A DNA stretch of 32,458 bases from an uncultured Eubacteriales bacterium (GTDB lineage: Bacteria; Bacillota; Clostridia; Lachnospirales; Lachnospiraceae): assembly GCA_949284175.1 (NCBI GenBank), contig CASDVE010000033.1:1-32458 (forward strand), given 5' to 3'. Of the stretch, positions 7,447 to 15,173 are shown piece after piece (the stretch's first letter is position 1; each line of letters opens with the position of its first letter). Both the position numbers and the translations under genes were made by a program. A model generated the notes under the pieces. That model saw only the letters and a program-made list of their open reading frames with translations. It was not told where the DNA came from and searched no databases.

Positions 7447-7961
7447 TAAAGCTCACAGGAATGGTTCTTCTCATTGTATCGTGTGGATTGCTTGGACTTT
7501 ATAAAAGTCTTGAATTTTCAGAAAGAGTGAATAGTTTAACCAATTTAAAATGGTGCTTTCTTATGATAAGAGGGGATATTCGGTATCAGTCCGCCCCACT
7601 GCCAGAAACGTTTTATCGACTATCAAAAAAAATGGAAAAACGATATGGAACTATATTTTGTACCCTTTCAGAAATATTGAGAAAAAAACAAGGAGAGAGT
7701 TTTCAGACCATATGGAATGAAGTATGGGAGCAACAAGAAAAACAACTTTTTTTGCAAAAAGAGGATATAGAAGTATTAAAATCTTTTGGAGAAAGTTTTG
7801 GTTATCTCGATCGGGAGATGCAGATGAATACACTGGAATATCTGCTTTTGCAACTGGAAGAACAGATAAAAGATGCCCAAATAAAAAAGAAGGAAGGACA
7901 AAAGTTATATCAAACACTTGGGGTTATGGGTGGATTTTTTTTAGCAATTATATTTGCATAA
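7443..7961 (+). CDS. spoIIIAB: Stage III sporulation protein AB
   Basis: This 172-residue protein has an N-terminal membrane segment (about residues 4-20) and a C-terminal hydrophobic segment ending GVMGGFFLAIIFA. Between them is a mainly helical soluble part resembling type II secretion F-domain proteins. The motif RGDIRYQSAPLPETFYRLSKK is characteristic of SpoIIIAB. Its ATG overlaps the spoIIIAA stop, so it is translationally coupled. It is thought to act as the membrane platform partner of the SpoIIIAA ATPase. Confidence 0.93.
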   Translation: MIKLTGMVLLIVSCGLLGLYKSLEFSERVNSLTNLKWCFLMIRGDIRYQSAPLPETFYRLSKKMEKRYGTIFCTLSEILRKKQGESFQTIWNEVWEQQEKQLFLQKEDIEVLKSFGESFGYLDREMQMNTLEYLLLQLEEQIKDAQIKKKEGQKLYQTLGVMGGFFLAIIFA

Positions 7962-7993
7962 AAGGATAGTAAGATAGAAGAAAGGAGAGCATC

Positions 7994-8188
7994 ATGACAG
8001 TGAATTTGATTTTTAGAATTGCAGCCATGGGAATTTTAGTGTCTGTATTAGGACAGGTGTTAAAGCATTCAGGAAGAGATGAACACGCTTTTTTAGTCAG
8101 TCTTGCTGGGTTAATCATTGTTTTATCGTGGGTAATTCCCTATGTCTATAAACTTTTCGAGAGCATGAAAGGATTATTTACTTTATAA
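7994..8188 (+). CDS. spoIIIAC: Stage III sporulation protein AC
   Basis: This is a 64-residue membrane protein with two hydrophobic helices (about 4-22 and 33-53) separated by the short polar loop LKHSGRDEHAF, the family signature. Length and position (third in the operon) match SpoIIIAC. The ribosome binding site AAAGGAG lies 7 bases ahead of the ATG. It is a small channel-like component related to SpoIIIAD. Confidence 0.93.
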   Translation: MTVNLIFRIAAMGILVSVLGQVLKHSGRDEHAFLVSLAGLIIVLSWVIPYVYKLFESMKGLFTL

Positions 8189-8219
8189 AAAATGTCATCA
8201 GATGAAAGGAGGAAGCGAC

Positions 8220-8609
8220 ATGGAGGCTATGAAAATGGCGATGATTGGAGTGGGAGCTGTTATTTTAGCACTGAAATTTAAAGGTATGAATCAAGAATAT
8301 AGTTTGTACTTAAGCATTGCAGGAGGATTGATTCTTATGGGAATTGCTCTTTCTCAAATTGGAGTGCTTGTGGCTTACATAAAGACCGTGTATGGATATC
8401 TTATGATTGACTCCATTTATTTAAAAATTCTAATGAAAATCATCGGATTGGCCTATTTATGCGAATTTTCTTCTAATCTTTGCAAAGATGCTGGATATAG
8501 TTCCATTGCAGGACAGATTGAAATGGCTGGAAAACTTTCGATTTTACTGGTCAGTATGCCTGTGATGACGGCTCTGCTTGATACGTTGAAAAGCTTTTTG
8601 AGTTCCTAA
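8220..8609 (+). CDS. spoIIIAD: Stage III sporulation protein AD
   Basis: This is a 129-residue membrane protein with about four hydrophobic segments. ATG 8220 is chosen over the upstream ATG at 8202 because AGGAGG sits at the right distance before 8220 and lies inside the longer reading. The central ILMKIIGLAYLCEFSSNLCKDAG and the C-terminal GKLSILLVSMPVMTALLDT are typical of SpoIIIAD. It lies between spoIIIAC and spoIIIAE in the standard order. Confidence 0.93.
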   Translation: MEAMKMAMIGVGAVILALKFKGMNQEYSLYLSIAGGLILMGIALSQIGVLVAYIKTVYGYLMIDSIYLKILMKIIGLAYLCEFSSNLCKDAGYSSIAGQIEMAGKLSILLVSMPVMTALLDTLKSFLSS

Positions 8610-8655
8610 TAAGATAAAAATTTGGTAAAAGGGAGATAGAGAGAAGGGAGATAGG

Positions 8656-9801
8656 GTGAAACAAAAGTATTGTATGTTCCTCGTGTTTATAGTTTTATGG
8701 ACTTGTCTTGGAAGCAAATCTGTCTACGGGGCGGATAGCTATATAGAAGGGCTCAAAGATTATAACTTTTCTGAACTGGAAGAACAATTAAAACAACAAC
8801 AAAATGATACCTTTTCTTTTGGAGAAGTTGTTCAAAAAGTGATGAAAGGTGATATTTTAGAGGCAATAAAACTTGTGTTAAAAGGCATGATAGATCAAGT
8901 ATTGTCAGAACTTGTGAGCAATAAAAAACTTTTAATTCAGATTATCTGTGTTGCTGTGTTTTCCGCTATTTTTACAAATTTTTCAGGGGCGTTTTCTAGC
9001 AAAAATGTTGGGGAGGCTGGTTTTTTTGTAACATATCTCATTTTGTTCTCCATTTTGGCCACTTCTTATGGATTAGGTTCGGCATTAACAGCAAAGGCGG
9101 TAAAAAGTTTATTAGAATTTATGAAAGTATTAATTCCCACCTTTTGTATGGCGGTAACAAGTGCGTCTGGATTTACGGGCTCAGCTGGTATCTATGGCGT
9201 TTTAATGTTGGCAGTGATGAGTGCAAATTATTTGATTTTAACCATTTTATTGCCATTTACCAACTTGTATTTTATGTTACAGATGGTGGACAACTTGGGG
9301 AAAGAAAGACATTTTTCAAGATTTGCAGTGTTGATAAAAAAAGGGGTGGAATGGGCATTAAGAACCCTCTTTATAGGAATTGTAGGCGTGCAAGTGTTGC
9401 AAGGTCTGATTCTTCCAGCCATTGATTCTGTAAAAGGAACGGTGGTGCAAAAGGGAGTTTCTCTGATTCCAGGAGCAGGACAGGCAATATCAGCAGTGTT
9501 AAATACGATGATTGGGGCAGGGGTGATTATAAAAAATAGCATTGGGGTTGCAGGTCTGCTTTGTATCTTATTTTTTATCAGTTTACCTGTGATCAAGTTG
9601 ATTATTTTTTCCGTCAGCTACCAAGTGCTTTCTGCTGTGCTACAACCAATTTCTGATAAACGAGTGACAGACTGCATCCAAAGTGCTGGAGAGGCAACAG
9701 CTCTATTGCTTCGGATGATTTGGGTTGTAGCAGGACTTTTTATGGTGAGTCTTGCCCTTGCGGCGGCATCCACAAATACGGTTTATTATAGTCAAATATA
9801 A
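8656..9801 (+). CDS. spoIIIAE: Stage III sporulation protein AE
   Basis: This is a 381-residue polytopic membrane protein, the largest of the complex. It begins with GTG after a GGGAG site and has a cleavable-looking signal peptide (residues 1-25, ending SVYGA). A soluble part with FSELEEQLKQQQ is followed by around eight hydrophobic helices between residues 90 and 375. Its fold is considered permease-like. It probably forms the membrane-embedded part of the feeding tube connecting mother cell and forespore. Confidence 0.94.
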   Translation: MKQKYCMFLVFIVLWTCLGSKSVYGADSYIEGLKDYNFSELEEQLKQQQNDTFSFGEVVQKVMKGDILEAIKLVLKGMIDQVLSELVSNKKLLIQIICVAVFSAIFTNFSGAFSSKNVGEAGFFVTYLILFSILATSYGLGSALTAKAVKSLLEFMKVLIPTFCMAVTSASGFTGSAGIYGVLMLAVMSANYLILTILLPFTNLYFMLQMVDNLGKERHFSRFAVLIKKGVEWALRTLFIGIVGVQVLQGLILPAIDSVKGTVVQKGVSLIPGAGQAISAVLNTMIGAGVIIKNSIGVAGLLCILFFISLPVIKLIIFSVSYQVLSAVLQPISDKRVTDCIQSAGEATALLLRMIWVVAGLFMVSLALAAASTNTVYYSQI

Positions 9802-9822
9802 TAGCCATCAGGGAGTATGAGT

Positions 9823-10377
9823 ATGATTCAAGCAATTCAATCTTATGTGCAACAAATCGTGATTTTTGGTATTTTGATGACCATTGTGCGTCAAATTTTA
9901 CCAGGACAAAAATATGAAAAGTATATCAAGTTATATACAGGGATTTTATTTTTATTGTTAATTTTTTTACCACTTCTTAAGGTTACAGGGATAGAGGATA
10001 ATTTTTTAAGTTTTTATAAGGGATATGAAAGCCAGTTGCAATATGATGGTATGGAGCAGGGAACAAAGGAAAAATTATATGAGCGGTATGAACAGACCTT
10101 AGAACAGCAGTTGCAAAAAGTGTTAGAGCAACAAGGCTATGATGTAGGCTCTGTTGCAGTGAAGACCGATCATAAAAAGGATGGAGAATTAAAAAGTGTG
10201 AATGTTTTATTGCAAAAGCAAAAAGAAGAAGGGCAAATTATGATCCCAGCCATCGAAATGCAAAAAGAAGAGTCGGTGACAAAGGAAGAGGAAGAAACAA
10301 TATCCACAGTGAAAGCCCTTGTGGAAACAATGTATCAAGCAGAGGGAGAGAAGATAGAAGTTGCAGTGAGCTATTAG
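9823..10377 (+). CDS. spoIIIAF: Stage III sporulation protein AF
   Basis: This protein of about 184 residues has two N-terminal membrane helices (about 7-25 and 34-55) and a soluble C-terminal domain with long polar helices (EKLYERYEQTLEQQLQKVL). ATG 9823 is preferred over ATG 9817, because GGGAG at 9811-9815 is only 1 base from 9817 but 7 from 9823. The C-terminal domain belongs to the ring-building-motif group found in secretion-system rings. Confidence 0.9.
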   Translation: MIQAIQSYVQQIVIFGILMTIVRQILPGQKYEKYIKLYTGILFLLLIFLPLLKVTGIEDNFLSFYKGYESQLQYDGMEQGTKEKLYERYEQTLEQQLQKVLEQQGYDVGSVAVKTDHKKDGELKSVNVLLQKQKEEGQIMIPAIEMQKEESVTKEEEETISTVKALVETMYQAEGEKIEVAVSY

Positions 10378-10407
10378 GAAATAAAAAAATAGAAAGGCGA
10401 TGGGAGT

Positions 10408-10998
10408 ATGCAGGAATTAAAGGATCAATTCATGGCAAAAATAAAAGAAATTGGTTTGTTAAAAATATCTCTTCTATTGGTAGCAGGATTGCTTCTTGTG
10501 ATAACAAGCATTCCAAGAGATACAGGTGGAAAGAACGATACATCATTGGCGAAAGAAAAAGAGCAAGTGGAGCAGGCTGTGAAAGAGCAACAAACAATTT
10601 ATAAGGAAAAAATGGAGGAGCAGTTATCCAGTGCCTTAGAGCAGGTAGAGGGAATTGGACGGACAAAGGTGATGATTACGCTAAAAGGTTCAAAGGAAGT
10701 GATTGTCAATAAGGATACTCCTATCCAAGAAGAGCAGACAAAAGAAAGTGACAGTGCAGGAGGAGAACGGGAACAAAGCAGTAGAAATGAACAAGAAACA
10801 ACGGTTCTTGTAACCGATAGTTCAGGGCAAAGTATTCCTTATGTCATAAAAGAGTTGGAACCAGAAATTGCTGGAATCATCGTGGTAGCCCAAGGGGCAG
10901 GAAGAGAAACGGTCATTCAAGAAATTACTGAGGCATGTGAAGTATTATTTTCAGTACCTGTACATAAGATAAAAGTAATGAAGATGAAAGATCTATAA
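10408..10998 (+). CDS. spoIIIAG: Stage III sporulation protein AG
   Basis: This 196-residue protein has one membrane helix (about residues 18-35). An extracellular ring-building domain follows, with EGIGRTKVMITLKGSKEVIVN and the conserved PEIAGIIVVAQGAGRETVIQEI near the C-terminus. In Bacillus, SpoIIIAG forms a large oligomeric ring in the intermembrane space of the developing spore. A Ser/Glu/Gln-rich insertion (about 105-130) is the beta-triangle region. It is translated 15 bases ahead of spoIIIAH. Confidence 0.94.
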   Translation: MQELKDQFMAKIKEIGLLKISLLLVAGLLLVITSIPRDTGGKNDTSLAKEKEQVEQAVKEQQTIYKEKMEEQLSSALEQVEGIGRTKVMITLKGSKEVIVNKDTPIQEEQTKESDSAGGEREQSSRNEQETTVLVTDSSGQSIPYVIKELEPEIAGIIVVAQGAGRETVIQEITEACEVLFSVPVHKIKVMKMKDL

Positions 10999-11012
10999 AC
11001 AAGGAGGGTATC

Positions 11013-11777
11013 ATGAAAAATGTTGTAAAGAAAAATCAAATTATCATTACTGCATTGTCCATTATGATCGCTGTTGCAGGCTATTTGAATTTCTCAGGGA
11101 GGGAACTTACGATTCCATCAGAGGATTTAGAAGTATCCAACATGGAGAGTACATTAGATACTATGGATGTGGAAAGTACAGCCGTTGATGTGGATGATAA
11201 AACAAAGGATTCGGCAAAAGGAAAGGAAGAAGATAGCACAGAAACTATGGTGGATACTATGGATATTTCTGATGCGGATGAGGCGAGCCAAGTGGTGTCA
11301 AATCAAGGAGCCGTTGGAAATCAGGATGATGCAGAAGTATCAGCACCAGTAACCGATCAGATCAAAAATAATTCTTCCGAAACAGGAATTGGAGAAGCGG
11401 TGTTAACAGAAGCACAGGTAGCAGACTTTATTACAAAGGCAAAACTTGAACGGGAACAGACAAGGGCAAAGAGTAAGGAAATGCTTATGAATATGATTGA
11501 AAACGATAAAATTGATTCCGCTAGCAAAAAGCAAGCAGAACAAAAAGTGATGAAATTAACGGATAATATGGAAATGGAAACCCAGATCGAACAGTTACTA
11601 GGAGCAAAAGGGTTTGCAAACTCTGTTGTGAGCATTAGCAACGGAAGTACCGATGTTCTAATTGCAAAAGGAACGCTAACGGATGTAGAAAAAGCACAGG
11701 TGGAAGATATTGTCATGAGAAAAACAGGGCTAGAAATGGATAAAATCGTGATCTCCACAATGAAAAATCAAAAATAA
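11013..11777 (+). CDS. spoIIIAH: Stage III sporulation protein AH
   Basis: This 254-residue single-pass protein has its membrane helix at about residues 9-26. A long acidic linker rich in Asp, Thr, Met and Ser (about 35-115) precedes the C-terminal ring-building domain (about 125-254), with KLEREQTRAKSKEMLMNMIE and ANSVVSISNGSTDVLIAKG. In relatives SpoIIIAH pairs with SpoIIQ across the intermembrane space. It is somewhat longer than the roughly 218-residue Bacillus protein, and the excess is in the linker. No spoIIQ is visible here. It is the last gene of the operon. Confidence 0.94.
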   Translation: MKNVVKKNQIIITALSIMIAVAGYLNFSGRELTIPSEDLEVSNMESTLDTMDVESTAVDVDDKTKDSAKGKEEDSTETMVDTMDISDADEASQVVSNQGAVGNQDDAEVSAPVTDQIKNNSSETGIGEAVLTEAQVADFITKAKLEREQTRAKSKEMLMNMIENDKIDSASKKQAEQKVMKLTDNMEMETQIEQLLGAKGFANSVVSISNGSTDVLIAKGTLTDVEKAQVEDIVMRKTGLEMDKIVISTMKNQK

Positions 11778-11779
11778 AA

Positions 11780-11808
11780 TTGCAAATTAAACTAAGTTTG
11801 GGTATAAT
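11780..11808 (+). promoter_or_regulatory. Sigma-A promoter of the Asp23-family gene
   Basis: TTGCAA (11780-11785) and TATAAT (11803-11808) are separated by 17 bases, right after the spoIIIAH stop. A GCTGT/ACAGC hairpin lies in the leader at about 11827-11845. This separates vegetative transcription of the downstream genes from the sporulation operon. Confidence 0.8.
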
Positions 11809-11877
11809 GAAACTATGGTGATAAAGGCTGTTTTTTGAAAGACAGCGTATAAAAGCTTGAGATGAAGGAGGTCCGTT

Positions 11878-12264
11878 ATGAATAAAGAACAAGATAAGGT
11901 CATTCAATATCAGATACATGAAGCCGGAAATATTGGAGAAGTTCAGATCGCTGATGAAGTTGTAGCGATTATTGCAGGTCTTGCAGCCACTGAAGTGGAA
12001 GGCGTTTCTAAAATGGCTGGAAATATCACAAATGAACTTGTGAGCAAACTGGGCATGAAGAACTTATCAAAAGGTGTAAAAGTTGCAGTGACGCAAGAAA
12101 GTGTTAGTGTTGATCTTGCATTAGAGTTGGAATTTGGTTATAGCATTCCAGCTGTTTCTGCCTCCGTACAAGAGAGAGTAAAGTCTGCCATTGAAACAAT
12201 GACAGGGCTTACAGTGGATGAAGTAAATATCCGCATTGCCGGTGTTTCTTTAGAAAAAGAATAA
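11878..12264 (+). CDS. Asp23/Gls24 family protein (YqhY-like)
   Basis: This 128-residue Asp23 (alkaline shock protein) family protein shows GEVQIADEVVAIIAGLAATEVEGVSKM and the C-terminal VKSAIETMTGLTVDEVNIRIAGV. The position just before nusB matches Bacillus yqhY, where the locus also contains accB and accC; those two are missing here. YqhY has been linked to control of acetyl-CoA carboxylase in Bacillus; whether that applies without adjacent acc genes is unknown. The protein is soluble with no membrane segment. The ribosome binding site AAGGAGG is strong. Confidence 0.9.
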   Translation: MNKEQDKVIQYQIHEAGNIGEVQIADEVVAIIAGLAATEVEGVSKMAGNITNELVSKLGMKNLSKGVKVAVTQESVSVDLALELEFGYSIPAVSASVQERVKSAIETMTGLTVDEVNIRIAGVSLEKE

Positions 12265-12280
12265 AAGAAAAAGTAGGATT

Positions 12281-12317
12281 ATGCCGTTCTCGATAAAAAG
12301 CGGACGGCATCTTTTAT
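12281..12317 (+). terminator. Weak terminator or attenuator between the Asp23-family gene and nusB
   Basis: ATGCCGT (12281-12287) pairs with ACGGCAT (12304-12310), followed by CTTTTAT. The T tract is short, so it is probably partial, and read-through into nusB is likely. Confidence 0.5.
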
Positions 12318-12352
12318 ACTGCTAAGATAAACGAAGACAAGAGGATAAAGAA

Positions 12353-12823
12353 ATGAAACGTAGTGAAATAAGAAAACATGTATTTAAAATCGTATTCCGC
12401 ACCGCTTTTTACCCACAAGAAGAGTGGAATGAACAAGTGAAATTGTACTTAGAACAGGTATCGGATTCTATGGCTGAGAAGTGGAAAGAATCTCATGAAA
12501 TGGAAGAAGAGAATAAAATAGAGTATTTTGACTATTTAGAACAAATACGAGTGGAAATGGAACCGATTAAAAGACGTGCAGAGCAAGTGATTTCAGAAAT
12601 CGCAGAGTTGGATAGCGTGATTGAATCCATCAGTGAAGGATGGAAGATTGGAAGAATTGGAAAAGTGGAGCTTGCCATTCTTCGTGTAGCGATCTTTGAG
12701 ATTCAAAAGGATGAAGATATTCCAACAGGAGTTGCCATCAATGAGGCGGTAGAACTTGCAAAGGTCTATGGGACAGAAAAGTCTGCCAAATTTATTAACG
12801 GACTCTTAGCGAAACTTGCATAG
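12353..12823 (+). CDS. nusB: Transcription antitermination factor NusB
   Basis: This 156-residue all-helical protein binds boxA RNA with NusE (S10) to form the rRNA antitermination complex. Recognisable family features are KRSEIRKHVFKIVF at the N-terminus, RIGKVELAILRVAIFEI in the middle and PTGVAINEAVELAKVYGTEKSAKFINGLLAKLA at the end. It is slightly long because of an acidic insertion (about 45-65). It starts a tightly packed run; xseA begins 9 bases after its stop. The folD gene that separates nusB and xseA in Bacillus is absent. Confidence 0.95.
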   Translation: MKRSEIRKHVFKIVFRTAFYPQEEWNEQVKLYLEQVSDSMAEKWKESHEMEEENKIEYFDYLEQIRVEMEPIKRRAEQVISEIAELDSVIESISEGWKIGRIGKVELAILRVAIFEIQKDEDIPTGVAINEAVELAKVYGTEKSAKFINGLLAKLA

Positions 12824-12832
12824 GAGAAAAAC

Positions 12833-14050
12833 ATGAATCAGATATATACAGTGGCACAGGTCAATGGATATATCAAACGGTTATTTGTGAGCGATTATGC
12901 GTTAAATAATATTTATATAAAAGGAGAGGTGTCCAATTGTAAGTACCACTCTTCTGGGCATATTTATTTTACTTTAAAAGATACTATGTCAGCTATGAAC
13001 TGTGTGATGTTTGCCAGTGCAAGAAAAACAGGGCTTTCTTTTCGATTAGCAGATGGACAGAGTGTTGTGGCAGGTGGAAATGTAAGTGTGTACGAACGAG
13101 ATGGAAAATATCAGCTCTATGCAAAAGAAATCTTTTTACATGGGGCTGGTGCTCTTTACGAAGAATATGAACGTCTAAAGCAGAAACTCTATGAAGAAGG
13201 ACTGTTTGATATGGAGAAGAAAAAGCCGATTCCTGCGTTTCCAAAAAAGATCGGTATTGTGACTTCCAAGACAGGTGCAGCCATTCGGGATATTGAAAGC
13301 ATTGCAAAAAGAAGAAATCCTTATGTACAGCTCGTGCTTTATCCAGCACAAGTGCAAGGAGAGGGAGCAGGAGCGACCATTGCAAGAGGAATAGAACGAT
13401 TGGATCAAATGAATATGGATACTATCATCATAGGTAGGGGTGGAGGCTCTATTGAGGATCTTTGGGCATTTAATGAGGAGATTGTCGCTAGGGCTATTTT
13501 TCGTGCAAAGACACCGATTATATCTGGCACAGGACATGAAACGGATACGACAATTGCGGATTATGTGGCGGATTTAAGAGCCCCAACGCCATCAGCTGCC
13601 TGTGAGTTAGCAGTGCCTGATTATTTTGCACTTTTAGAACAATTTCGTTCCTATGAAGAGCGGTTACGCCTTCCTATTGAAAAAAAGATCCAAACCTATC
13701 GCTATTTGTTGGAAACGAAGCAATGGAGAATGATGCGGGTTAGTCCAAAGCAAAAGTTGCAAGAACAAAAAATGCGATTAGCCGACTTGGAATTAAAATT
13801 AAAAGATGCAATGGAACATAAAATAGGAGAAAAAAGGCATAGCCTAGCACTCTATGCTGAAAAATTACATGGGTTATCGCCAACAGCAAAACTCTCCAGT
13901 GGATATGGGTTTGTAACAGATAAAGCAGGAACTGTTGTTCGTTCCATAAAACAGGTGAACGAAGGTGAGCCAATTCAAGTGACACTGTTAGATGGCAAGA
14001 TCGATGCGGTTGTTGAGGCGATAAAAGAGCAAGAACAGAGGAAGGAATAA
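12833..14050 (+). CDS. xseA: Exodeoxyribonuclease VII large subunit
   Basis: This 405-residue large subunit is of the single-strand-specific exonuclease VII. It has an N-terminal OB fold (YIKGEVSNCKYHSSGHIYFTLKD) and a catalytic domain with KKIGIVTSKTGAAIRDI, GRGGGSIEDLWAFNEE and SGTGHETDTTIADYVADLRAPTPSAA. A long coiled-coil region (about 265-345) and a C-terminal beta segment, SSGYGFVTDKAGTVV, follow. All catalytic-domain motifs are intact. It is paired with xseB 4 bases downstream, as expected for stoichiometric production. Confidence 0.96.
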   Translation: MNQIYTVAQVNGYIKRLFVSDYALNNIYIKGEVSNCKYHSSGHIYFTLKDTMSAMNCVMFASARKTGLSFRLADGQSVVAGGNVSVYERDGKYQLYAKEIFLHGAGALYEEYERLKQKLYEEGLFDMEKKKPIPAFPKKIGIVTSKTGAAIRDIESIAKRRNPYVQLVLYPAQVQGEGAGATIARGIERLDQMNMDTIIIGRGGGSIEDLWAFNEEIVARAIFRAKTPIISGTGHETDTTIADYVADLRAPTPSAACELAVPDYFALLEQFRSYEERLRLPIEKKIQTYRYLLETKQWRMMRVSPKQKLQEQKMRLADLELKLKDAMEHKIGEKRHSLALYAEKLHGLSPTAKLSSGYGFVTDKAGTVVRSIKQVNEGEPIQVTLLDGKIDAVVEAIKEQEQRKE

Positions 14051-14054
14051 AAGC

Positions 14055-14258
14055 ATGGCAAAACGTGAATTATCAATAGAGAAGGCTTTTGAGAATCTCG
14101 ATGGAATCATTGAGAAATTAGAAGCAGAGGATACAAAACTATCCGATTCCATTTCCTTATATTCTAAAGGAGTTAAGTTATTAAATGATTGCAAAGAGGC
14201 TCTTGATAAAGTGGAGAAGCAAATGATCCTATTAGAAGAGGAAGGGGGAGAAGAATGA
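14055..14258 (+). CDS. xseB: Exodeoxyribonuclease VII small subunit
   Basis: This 67-residue helical protein has the conserved core SIEKAFENLDGIIEKLEAEDTKLSDSISLYSKGVKLLNDC. Several copies of it wrap the coiled coil of XseA. It ends in an acidic EEEGGEE and overlaps the ispA start by 4 bases (ATGA). Confidence 0.95.
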   Translation: MAKRELSIEKAFENLDGIIEKLEAEDTKLSDSISLYSKGVKLLNDCKEALDKVEKQMILLEEEGGEE

Positions 14259-15142
14259 GCTTTTCAGAACAGCTAAAAGAGCGAGTACAAGAAATAGAAA
14301 CCATACTAGATCAATATCTTCCAGAAGAAACTGGCTATCAAAAAACAGTGATAGAAGCCATGAATTATACGTTAAAAGCAGGTGGAAAGCGTGTGCGTCC
14401 GATGCTTATGTATGAAACATATAAAAAGTTTGGTGGTAATGAAAAAGTGATTGAACCATTTATGAGTGCCATCGAAATGATTCATACGTATTCCCTTGTT
14501 CATGACGATCTTCCTGCTCTTGATAATGATATGTATCGAAGAGGAAGAAAGACAGCTCATGTTGTATTCGGAGAGGATATGGCGATTTTAGCAGGAGATG
14601 CCTTGTTAAACTATGCTTTTGAAGTGGCATCCATGGCATTTTCTATGAAAGAAGGCGATCCAAAAGTTGGGAGAGCCTTTCAAGTACTTGCAAGAAAGCC
14701 GGGGATCTATGGTATGATTGGCGGTCAAACAGCAGATGTGGAACTTACAAATAAACCGCTGACTCTAGATCAGATTTTATTTATACATGAAAACAAAACA
14801 GCGGCTCTTTTAGAATGTTCCATGATGATTGGGGCGATTTTAGCAGGAGCGACTCCCGAAGAAATTTATGAAATAGAACAAGTTGGAAAAGATATCGGTC
14901 TGGCTTTTCAGATTGAAGATGATATACTAGATTTAATAGGAACGGAGGAAGAACTCGGAAAACCGATCAAGAGCGATGAAAGAAATGGAAAAACGACTTA
15001 TGTTTCCATAAAAGGGCTAGAGCAATCAAAAGAAGATGCACAGTTATTGACAGAGCGAGCGATTCATCGTCTTACGATGTTGAGAGGAGAAAATCCATTT
15101 TTAACAGAACTGCTTACCTATCTTGTAAATCGTAGAAAGTAA
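14255..15142 (+). CDS. ispA: Polyprenyl synthetase (farnesyl/geranyl diphosphate synthase)
   Basis: This 295-residue short-chain prenyltransferase condenses IPP with allylic diphosphates. The first aspartate-rich motif is DDLPALDND (84-92) and the second is EDDILD near residue 220. The basic GGKRVRPML (43-51) binds IPP. The first motif has the two-residue insertion (DDxxxxD) typical of bacterial FPP synthases. Placement between xseB and dxs is the standard Firmicute arrangement and links it to the MEP isoprenoid pathway. Chain length is probably C15. Confidence 0.94.
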   Translation: MSFSEQLKERVQEIETILDQYLPEETGYQKTVIEAMNYTLKAGGKRVRPMLMYETYKKFGGNEKVIEPFMSAIEMIHTYSLVHDDLPALDNDMYRRGRKTAHVVFGEDMAILAGDALLNYAFEVASMAFSMKEGDPKVGRAFQVLARKPGIYGMIGGQTADVELTNKPLTLDQILFIHENKTAALLECSMMIGAILAGATPEEIYEIEQVGKDIGLAFQIEDDILDLIGTEEELGKPIKSDERNGKTTYVSIKGLEQSKEDAQLLTERAIHRLTMLRGENPFLTELLTYLVNRRK

Positions 15143-15173
15143 GCGGATCGGTTTTACTTAAAAAGGAAAGATT

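Noticed and set aside
13175..13537. Long minus-strand frames opposite xseA, recN, glgA and others
   Set aside because: They are shadows of well-conserved + strand genes with full domain content and no independent ribosome binding sites.
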